Assembly: GCA_035762175.1 (NCBI GenBank)
Contig: DASTPP010000066.1
Coordinates: forward strand, 1 to 7,357
Origin: DASTPP01 sp035762175
Lineage (GTDB): Bacteria; Myxococcota_A; Polyangia; Polyangiales; Polyangiaceae
DNA: 7,357 nt
Reading direction: 5' to 3'
The translations under genes were made by a program, and so were the position numbers. The notes under the pieces were generated by a model, which worked only from the letters and a program-made list of their open reading frames with translations, ran no database searches and had not been told where the DNA came from. This document shows positions 1-7,357 of the stretch, piece by piece. Positions within the stretch are counted from its first letter, which is position 1, and each line of letters starts with the position of its first letter.

Positions 1-535
1 CGAAGGCGAAGGGCTCGCCGAGGTAGCCGCGGGCGTAGGCGGGCAGGCCCTCGAGCGGCAGGTTGGGGCCGGTCGAGCAGTCGGCGCAGCCGCCGCTGGT
101 GATGTCGTCTTCGTCGGTCAGGGTGAAGGCGGCGTTGACCAACTCGCAGTGGTCTTGGCCGTGCCCGGCCCAGTCGGCCGCGGCCGCGAAGGGCCCCTCG
201 GGCGAGGCCGCGAGGTAGACGCGCGCCTCGCCGCCTTCGCAAGCCGTCAGGCCCACCCAGAGCCCCAGCCCTTCGTCGTGGCGCACCCACTGCTGGCCGG
301 AACAGTCTTGCCCGTCCGGGTAGAGGGCGAAGCGGTGCGCCCGCCAGCCGAAGCCGCCGAACCGACAGTCGCTGGTGTCGAGGGGCGAGGGCGAGCCGTC
401 TCCCTCGGGAAGGACCGGCCCGAGCCCGCTCGGCTGCGCGCCGAAGGGCACGTCGGTGACGCCGCAACCCGCCGCGTACGCGGCGAGCGGCAGGGCACAG
501 AGGAGCAGGGGGGAGGTCTTTCTCGGCAGGTACAT
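1..535 (-). CDS. Cysteine-rich putative lipoprotein, 3' end outside window
   Basis: No family was recognised. The frame is open from 535 to the left edge (178 codons visible). It opens with a lipoprotein-type signal: basic residues RK, a hydrophobic stretch PLLLCALPLAA, then AAGC with the candidate lipidated Cys at residue 24. Alanine at the -3 position makes this a weak lipobox. The mature part is rich in Asp, Gly, Trp and aromatics, with six more Cys (residues 57, 78, 99, 130, 150, 153, the last two as CADC), which suggests disulfides in an exported protein. The other two minus frames here read as Arg-rich nonsense, so this frame is the real one. Start 535 has AAAGG 11 bases upstream. An in-frame ATG at 544 overlaps a TAA as TAATG and is possible if translation is coupled, but its Shine-Dalgarno spacing of 2 is too short. 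It is the last visible gene of the sigma-factor operon. Export is inferred; the function is unknown. Confidence 0.7.
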   Translation of the reverse strand, partial: MYLPRKTSPLLLCALPLAAYAAGCGVTDVPFGAQPSGLGPVLPEGDGSPSPLDTSDCRFGGFGWRAHRFALYPDGQDCSGQQWVRHDEGLGLWVGLTACEGGEARVYLAASPEGPFAAAADWAGHGQDHCELVNAAFTLTDEDDITSGGCADCSTGPNLPLEGLPAYARGYLGEPFAF

Positions 536-633
536 GCTCGTCATTACCTTTCGCGCCGGTCCCGGCTCGCCCCCGAACGACGCGCGGTCGCCGGGGCGCG
601 GGCCCTCGAACGATGTCTGCAGATGATGATAAG

Positions 634-1871
634 GGGCCGCCGCACGCCGCCCGCACGCGCGGCACCGCGGGCGAGCGAGGGAAGGAGCGAAGAAAGCGCG
701 CGGCCTCGGCGCGCGCCTCGTCGCGGCGCCCCGCGCTGCAGAGCGCGAGCACGCGCGCGGCGGCGTACTCTTCGCCGAGCGCGCCGCGCTCGAGCCGCCC
801 GCGGTTCGCCTCGAGCAGCGCGAGCGCGTCGCCGGCCCGACCCGCGCTCATCTCGCGCTGCGCGCGCGCCATCAGCTCGAGCTGGGCGCCGAGCGAGGGC
901 GACGGGGTAGAGCCGGGCGGGGCCGCCGCCGGGCCCGCGGCGGTCGCGGCGGTCGCCGCCGGACCGACGGCCATCGCGGCAGGGGCCGCGGGGCCCGCGG
1001 TGGCCGCGGCGGGCGCCGCGCGGTGGCCCCCCTCGTCCGGGGGCATCGTGCCGCGAGGCGAGCGCGCTTCCGCACGGGGCGCCCCCGCCGCAAGGCCGCC
1101 CTTCGCCAGGGGCGCGTCGGGCGCGGGGGCCGGACGGGGCTGCTGCGCAGCGGACGTGGGCGAGGCGGCGACCCCTGCGTCTGCGCGCGGGCGCGGCGGC
1201 TCGGCGCTCGCCTTGTCGGCCGGCGCCTCGGGCGGGGCCGCGGCGCGGGCGGGCTCGCCGGCCGCTTCGTCGGGGGCGGGAGCCGCTTCGAGGCCGACGG
1301 GTGACGCTTCGTCGGCGGCCGCCCCGACCTTCGACATCGGCGGGCCGAGCGCCCGGCGCGCACCCGCCCTGACCGAACGCCCCGGTGGCGAGGCGCTGCT
1401 GGCGGCCGCCGGAGCCGGCAGCGCCGTGAGCTCGGAGAGCGCGGACGGCCCCGAGCGCAGCGTCGCCCCGAGGGCCGCGGTCAGCGCGATGGGCGCCAGG
1501 ACCTTCGCCCCCGTGCTCGACGCGAGCGTCGCCACGAGCGAGGCGCCCGCGGGCTTGAGGAGCGCCGGGGCCGCCACCCCCGCGCCCTTGACCGCGGCGC
1601 CGCCCGCCGCCAGCGCGCCGCCGGCCGCGGGCGCGCTCGCCGCTGCGCCCGTGGCGGTGCCCGCCGCCGTGCCCGCGGCGGTGCCCGCCGCCGTGCCCGC
1701 CGTCGCGCTGCCCTCGAGCAAGACCGCCGCCGAGGCGGCCGCCGCGGCCACGCCCGCCCGCGCGAGCACCGCCCGGCGTACGCGGGCGAGGTCCGGGGCG
1801 GGCGGTAGGGGTTCGTCCGCGCGCGCGCGAGCCAGCAAGGCGAGCGCCTCGGAGCCGAGCTCGTCCTTCAT
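634..1871 (-). CDS. Ala/Pro-rich protein with C-terminal TPR-like domain, probable partner of the ECF sigma factor
   Basis: The start is fixed by an ATGA overlap with the sigma gene stop, indicating translational coupling. Residues 1-40 are a short charged N-terminus. Residues 41-140 are almost all Ala/Gly/Thr/Leu with hydrophobic stretches, including a possible membrane helix at about 124-138 (LAPIALTAALGATL). Residues 150-327 are a disordered Ala/Pro linker. Residues 328-410 form an amphipathic helical domain with the pattern ALALLEANRGRLERGAL, GRRDEARAEAARFL and FPRSPAVPRV. This matches the TPR-like C-terminal domain common in myxobacterial proteins encoded beside ECF sigma factors (from memory). 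There is no HxxxCxxC zinc anti-sigma motif, and the only Cys are 378 and 410. An anti-sigma or membrane-sensor role is inferred from position. The end given, 634, is the last residue resembling the family. No in-frame stop follows, and the frame stays open to the left edge through sequence that is really the lipoprotein gene in another frame. The true C-terminus is therefore uncertain. Confidence 0.7.
1657..1704. repeat. Four tandem 12-bp repeats inside the partner gene
   Basis: Four head-to-tail copies of GTGCCCGCCGCC (plus strand) with one to three substitutions, in frame. They encode repeated Thr-Ala-Ala-Gly on the minus strand at about residues 57-72 of the Ala-rich region. The unit is a multiple of three, so copy-number change would keep the frame. 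Confidence 0.75.
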
Positions 1872-2482
1872 CGTCCCGTCCGCCTTTCGCGAGCGCGGTG
1901 TCGCTCGAGCGCCGCCTCGAAGTCGCGCCGGGCCATGCGCAGGCGCCACGACACGGTGTTCACGTTCGCCCCGAGCGCCTCGGCGATCTCGGGGCCCGTC
2001 AGCTGCTCGAGCTCGGAGAGCACGAAGACCTCGCGCTTCTCTTCGTCGAGGCTCGAGAGCAGCTCGTAGACGAGCCGCAGCGCCTGCGTGCGCTCGGCCG
2101 AGGCATGCGGGTCGGGGCGGCCCACGTCGGCCAGGGCGTCGGGGTCGCCCGGCCCGTCGGGGTGCATGCTCGCGGGCGACTTGCGCCGGACGCTGCGCCG
2201 GTAGTCGCGCGCCGCGCGCACCACGATCGCGTAGAGCCACGCCCGCACCGAGCGCCGCTCGCGGTACTCGGGCAGGCGCCGGTGGACCACCAAAAAAATC
2301 TCCTGCACCACGTCGGCCACGGCCCCCGCCGGCACCCCGAGCCGCTGCACCGCCCGCCACACGAAGGGGGCGTGCTGCTCGTAGAGCGCTTCGAACGAAG
2401 GCGCCGGCCACCCGGCCGCCCCGGCGTTTTCGCCCTCGAGCCCGGGCTCTGCCACCTGGGCCAGGAGCATCGTAAAGAGCAT
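1868..2482 (-). CDS. ECF-type RNA polymerase sigma-70 factor
   Basis: An alternative sigma factor that would direct RNA polymerase to its own promoter set. The protein is 204 aa, usual for ECF sigmas, which carry only regions 2 and 4. Region 2 spans about residues 30-98, with the core-binding segment DVVQEIFLVVHRRL (57-70) and the DNA-contacting helix RAWLYAIVVRAARDYRR (80-96). A polar Asp/Pro-rich linker covers about 101-130. Region 4 spans about 134-190, with the helix-turn-helix TGPEIAEALGANVNTVSWRL. Start 2482 was chosen because GAGGGGGG (2492-2499) lies 9 bases upstream. An in-frame TTG at 2491 and ATG at 2470 are weaker. The N-terminus (MLFTMLLAQV) is oddly hydrophobic before region 2. 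The gene lies 43 bases downstream of the barrel-like protein gene and overlaps the next gene by ATGA. The family call is firm; the ECF subgroup and regulon are unknown. Confidence 0.93.
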   Translation of the reverse strand: MLFTMLLAQVAEPGLEGENAGAAGWPAPSFEALYEQHAPFVWRAVQRLGVPAGAVADVVQEIFLVVHRRLPEYRERRSVRAWLYAIVVRAARDYRRSVRRKSPASMHPDGPGDPDALADVGRPDPHASAERTQALRLVYELLSSLDEEKREVFVLSELEQLTGPEIAEALGANVNTVSWRLRMARRDFEAALERHRARERRTGR

Positions 2483-2491
2483 CGCCCTCAA

Positions 2492-2499
2492 CCCCCCTC
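2492..2499 (-). promoter_or_regulatory. Ribosome binding site deciding the sigma factor start
   Basis: GAGGGGGG on the minus strand sits 9 bases before the ATG at 2482, the best Shine-Dalgarno match near the possible starts. It overlaps the region just upstream of the alternative TTG at 2491, which argues against that start. Confidence 0.5.
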
Positions 2500-2525
2500 A
2501 TGGCCGTCGAAGCGCGCGGGCGTGG

Positions 2526-3521
2526 TCAAAAATGAAGCTCCCCCCCGAGCGAGGCGCCCGCGTAGAGCAGCGGCCATTCGTAGCCCGCCTCGGCCCCCTC
2601 GATGACGAAGCGCGGGCGCTTCGTCGACGCCCCCGCCTCGAGCTCGGCCCGCAGCGCCCCCCGCGGCCCGAGCGGCACCCGTAGCGCGCCGACCCCCCCC
2701 CCGCTGCCCCAGAGCCCGCGGCCGCTGCTCTCGCGCGAGACCCCCTTGCTGCGCGCCCAGGCGCTGCCCCACCGGGTCCGCGCGCAGACCTCGACCTCGA
2801 GCCCGCCGAGCGGCCACGAGTGGCACCCGCTCAGCCCCGCGCCCCAGAGGCCGTAGCGACCCTTCGCTTCGCTGATTCCGCTCAGAGTTTGCTCTCGTTC
2901 GGGGAAGAAAACCCCGTTCGCGTACACCCCATTCGCCCCCCACGTCGCGCCCACGTCGAGCCCGACGCCCGACGCGAGCCCCGGCAGAAGGCCCGTCTGA
3001 AGGCGAAGCCCCGCGCCGGCCACCCAGGCGAGAGGGCGCCGCGCCTTCGCCCGGGCGGCGGGCGCGCCATCGGACAGGGGCCCCGCCGGGGCCAGCGGGG
3101 GCGCCACGGTCGCGAGGGGGCCGGGCGTTGGGGCGGCCGGGGCGGGCGGTTCGAGCGACGCGTTCGGATCGAGCGCGAGCGCCACGACGAGCGCGAAGGC
3201 GTGGGCGACCTCGGCGCAAGTGTCGGCCTCGATCAGGCGCTCGCCCACGAATTCGCCCTGCTCGACCCGGAAGGCGCCGACCCAGCGGCCCGAGGCCTCT
3301 TGGTGAACGAGGGCCCGCGCGTCGAGCGCCGGTCGGGCCCGGCCCGGGGGCGCGAGGCGCGCGATCTCGTCTCGGACCTCGCGCTCGCTCGGGCACTCGA
3401 GGGGCGACTGCCACGAGAGGCGCAGCGGGGCTTCTTCGCCCTGGGCCCGCGCGGGCGAGGCGGAGCCGAGCAGGGCCAGAGCGAGCCCGAAAGGGGGGAG
3501 AAGACGGCGTGAGGCGGGCAT
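2526..3521 (-). CDS. Exported protein with predicted beta-barrel-like C-terminal region
   Basis: The protein is 331 aa. A clear signal peptide (basic SRR, hydrophobic FGLALALLGSA) ends in ASPARA before QGEE, so cleavage is likely after residue 26. Residues 33-118 form a small domain with LSWQSPLECPS and EADTCAEVAHAFALVVALALDP. The Cys43/Cys102 pair may form a disulfide. This layout (L-W then C-P-S, later a Cys followed by an Ala-rich helix ending LALDP) recalls an uncharacterised myxobacterial family, from memory. A Pro/Ala linker (about 122-160) is followed by alternating polar/hydrophobic strands rich in Gly, Tyr and Trp, ending in LHF. A terminal Phe is typical of outer-membrane barrels. 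Cys233/Cys246 are a second pair. The same frame is open upstream to 3707, but that extension lacks a signal peptide and is Arg/Pro-rich, so start 3521 is preferred although no good Shine-Dalgarno precedes it. It is the first gene of the sigma operon. Outer-membrane placement is an inference. Confidence 0.8.
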   Translation of the reverse strand: MPASRRLLPPFGLALALLGSASPARAQGEEAPLRLSWQSPLECPSEREVRDEIARLAPPGRARPALDARALVHQEASGRWVGAFRVEQGEFVGERLIEADTCAEVAHAFALVVALALDPNASLEPPAPAAPTPGPLATVAPPLAPAGPLSDGAPAARAKARRPLAWVAGAGLRLQTGLLPGLASGVGLDVGATWGANGVYANGVFFPEREQTLSGISEAKGRYGLWGAGLSGCHSWPLGGLEVEVCARTRWGSAWARSKGVSRESSGRGLWGSGGGVGALRVPLGPRGALRAELEAGASTKRPRFVIEGAEAGYEWPLLYAGASLGGELHF

Positions 3522-3652
3522 GAAAGGTGGCCAGGGCCCCAGCGCAAGTGGGAAATGGGGGCTAATGTGGGCGCGAGGCGAGAACGACTTCGCACCTTGA
3601 TGACGGGCGCCGGGGTTTTGATCGGTCACCCTAGGAGGTCTTCGCCGACGGC

Positions 3653-3690
3653 CCGCGAGGGGGCAGCAAGGCAGGCGAGGGCCCTCGCGG
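3653..3690. repeat. Inverted repeat containing a perfect 14-bp palindrome
   Basis: CCGCGAGGG at 3653-3661 is exactly complementary to CCCTCGCGG at 3682-3690. Within the second half, 3675-3688 reads GCGAGGGCCCTCGC, a perfect palindrome. So CGAGGG occurs twice in one orientation and its complement once. It could be a dimeric regulator site or a hairpin; no known operator was recognised. Confidence 0.55.
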
Positions 3691-3716
3691 CGCTTCGGGC
3701 GGGCCAAGCGCGGCTC

Positions 3717-3768
3717 GGGGGCCGGGCGGCGGGGGGGCAGGGCGGCCGGGGGTGGGGGGCCTGCGGGG
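3717..3768 (+). other. G-run cluster with G-quadruplex potential
   Basis: Seven runs of three or more G on the plus strand, at 3717-3721, 3724-3726, 3731-3737, 3740-3742, 3748-3752, 3754-3759 and 3765-3768. They are separated by 1-5 bases, so several overlapping canonical four-run quadruplex motifs are possible. The cluster ends about 50 bases before the -35 of the rightward promoter. Folding in the cell is inferred. Confidence 0.6.
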
Positions 3769-3818
3769 CGCCTCGGCGCTGAAGAATTTTCTGTTTCTCG
3801 GGCGACCAGCGTAAAGAC

Positions 3819-3846
3819 TTGACGATTGCTAGGGCCGACTTAGCAT
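3819..3846 (+). promoter_or_regulatory. Sigma-70-type promoter of the DksA/TraR gene
   Basis: TTGACG (3819-3824, five of six to the consensus -35) is followed after 16 bases by TAGCAT (3841-3846, four of six, with the key first TA and final T kept). The predicted start of transcription is near 3852-3854, giving a leader of about 90 bases. It lies in the most AT-rich part of the intergenic region. Confidence 0.6.
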
Positions 3847-3850
3847 CTCG

Positions 3851-3875
3851 CGCCCTTTTCGCGGCGCAAAGGGTG
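3851..3875 (+). promoter_or_regulatory. Hairpin at the 5' end of the DksA/TraR leader
   Basis: CCCTTT (3853-3858) pairs with AAAGGG (3868-3873), extended outward by a G-U and a C-G pair to 8 pairs around a 9-base loop. It sits at the predicted transcript start and could stabilise the message or affect early transcription. It has no U-tract after it, so it is not a terminator. Confidence 0.4.
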
Positions 3876-4295
3876 TCCGACGTTTTGTCCCTGTCTCGGG
3901 CGACGTGTGGGCCCACCAACCACCAGGGTGAGTGAACGTGCGATGAACAAGGCCCAACTCAAGAAGTTTCGCGCCCTTTTGGAAGAGAAGCGAGACGAGA
4001 TCATCAAGAAGGCCAAGCAGACCTTGGGCGAAGACATGACGCTCGACGTCGACGATCTGCCCGACGAGATGGACTTGGCGTCGAGCGAGTACCTGCAGTC
4101 GTTCACCTTCCGGCTGCGGGGGCGGGAGAAGACGTTCCTCGATAAGATCAACAAGGCGCTCGCCAAGCTCGACGACGGCACCTTCGGCACCTGCGAAGAA
4201 TGCGGCGAAGAGATCTCGCTGCGGCGACTCGAGGCGCGGCCCGAGACGAACCTGTGCATCCGCTGCAAGGAGGACCAGGAGCGGATGGAGAAGGA

Positions 4296-7174
<2,879 letters not shown>

Positions 7175-7187
<13 letters not shown>

Positions 7188-7357
7188 GGGGCCGAGCTAT
7201 ACACCAGGCCCCCGCCCGCCGCCCGGCCCGCGGCGGCCGCCGGGCCGCCCGCGGGGCTTTCGGCCCGGGCGTTCGGGCGGGGCGCGGCCCGGGGCGGGGC
7301 GGCCCGCTCGGCCTGGCGGTCCGGTGCGGGGGCCTCGTTCGGGCCGGCTCCGGCGGG
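7175..7357 (-). CDS. Possible C-terminal end of an upstream gene (partial, uncertain)
   Basis: From the right edge one minus frame stays open until TAG at 7175-7177, inside the first codons of uvrA (13-base overlap). It reads as an Ala/Pro/Gly/Arg-rich tail. In this 90% G+C stretch the few A/T bases fall mostly at codon position 2 of this frame (about 9 of 15), which is the coding pattern expected here. A neighbouring frame ending at 7197 gives an Arg/Gly/Pro-rich tail but would put A/T at wobble positions. The plus strand antisense frame shows the same position-2 bias, so the call is weak. No family can be named. Confidence 0.25.

Larger units (their letters stand above)
3522..3818. other. 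Divergent intergenic region, no supported gene
   Basis: About 300 bases separate the leftward sigma operon from the rightward DksA-type gene and its promoter. Small open frames exist on both strands but have no signal, domain or ribosome site. The stretch holds inverted repeats, a G-run cluster and, at 3781-3797, a short AT-rich patch (gaagaattttctgtttc) just upstream of the rightward promoter. No convincing -35/-10 pair was found for the leftward operon. Confidence 0.6.

Noticed and set aside
1..633. The partner gene frame continuing to the left edge as a real C-terminus
   Set aside because: In that frame the sequence is Arg/Leu/Pro shadow text, while the lipoprotein frame has balanced composition and a signal peptide.
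613..2475. 620-codon plus-strand open frame opposite the sigma and partner genes
   Set aside because: Low-complexity Ala/Arg/Ser text opposite a firmly identified sigma factor; its start has no ribosome site.
2488..3414. 308-codon minus-strand frame overlapping the exported protein gene
   Set aside because: Arg/Gly-rich off-frame reading; the alternative frame has a signal peptide and a barrel-like ending.
3633..3639. Perfect-looking AGGAGGT ribosome site on the plus strand
   Set aside because: No ATG, GTG or TTG follows within the next 14 or so bases, so it serves no visible gene.
3653..3690. Transcription terminator at the inverted repeat
   Set aside because: No T-tract follows on either strand and both neighbouring genes point away from it.
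3522..3707. Upstream extension of the exported protein to 3707
   Set aside because: The extra 62 residues are Arg/Pro-rich and would bury the signal peptide; the start at 3521 exposes it.
3626..3919. 97-codon minus-strand frame across the rightward promoter
   Set aside because: TTG start, no signal or domain, and it covers the promoter and G-run cluster.

Overview
The window is very GC-rich, with G or C at almost every third codon position. It carries an ECF sigma factor next to an alanine/proline-rich TPR-type protein, a secreted barrel-like protein, and a short DksA/TraR protein. This combination suggests a myxobacterium or relative (Myxococcota), probably of the Polyangia type; that is an inference from gene style, not a phylogenetic result.

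Layout. Positions 1-3521 hold four genes on the minus strand that read as one operon. In transcription order they are: an exported protein with a predicted beta-barrel-like C-terminus (2526-3521), an ECF sigma-70 factor (1868-2482), a long Ala/Pro-rich protein with a C-terminal TPR-like helical domain that probably partners the sigma factor (start 1871, end unclear near 634), and a cysteine-rich lipoprotein cut by the left edge (start 535 or 544). The sigma and partner genes overlap by ATGA. The lipoprotein gene runs off the window, so a simple start-to-stop search does not show it.

Positions 3522-3942 form a 421-base divergent intergenic region. It contains a perfect 14-base palindrome, a cluster of seven G-runs able to form G-quadruplexes, a good sigma-70-type promoter (TTGACG-16-TAGCAT) pointing right, and a hairpin at the predicted transcript start. 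The promoter drives a DksA/TraR-family regulator (from 3943). That regulator converges on uvrA (4296-7187, minus), a complete nucleotide-excision-repair ATPase. The DksA frame has no stop at the usual family end and runs 187 bases antisense into the 3' end of uvrA.

The last 170 bases (7188-7357) are about 90% G+C and may be the Ala/Pro-rich end of an upstream gene overlapping the uvrA start. No tRNA, rRNA, CRISPR array, insertion sequence or phage gene was seen.

Functionally, the left half looks like an envelope-linked regulatory module, in which the sigma factor, its likely partner and two exported proteins are coordinated. The right half is housekeeping: a transcription regulator and DNA repair. 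The least explained parts are the four-gene sigma module, the two genes whose expected stop codons are missing, and the structured divergent intergenic region.
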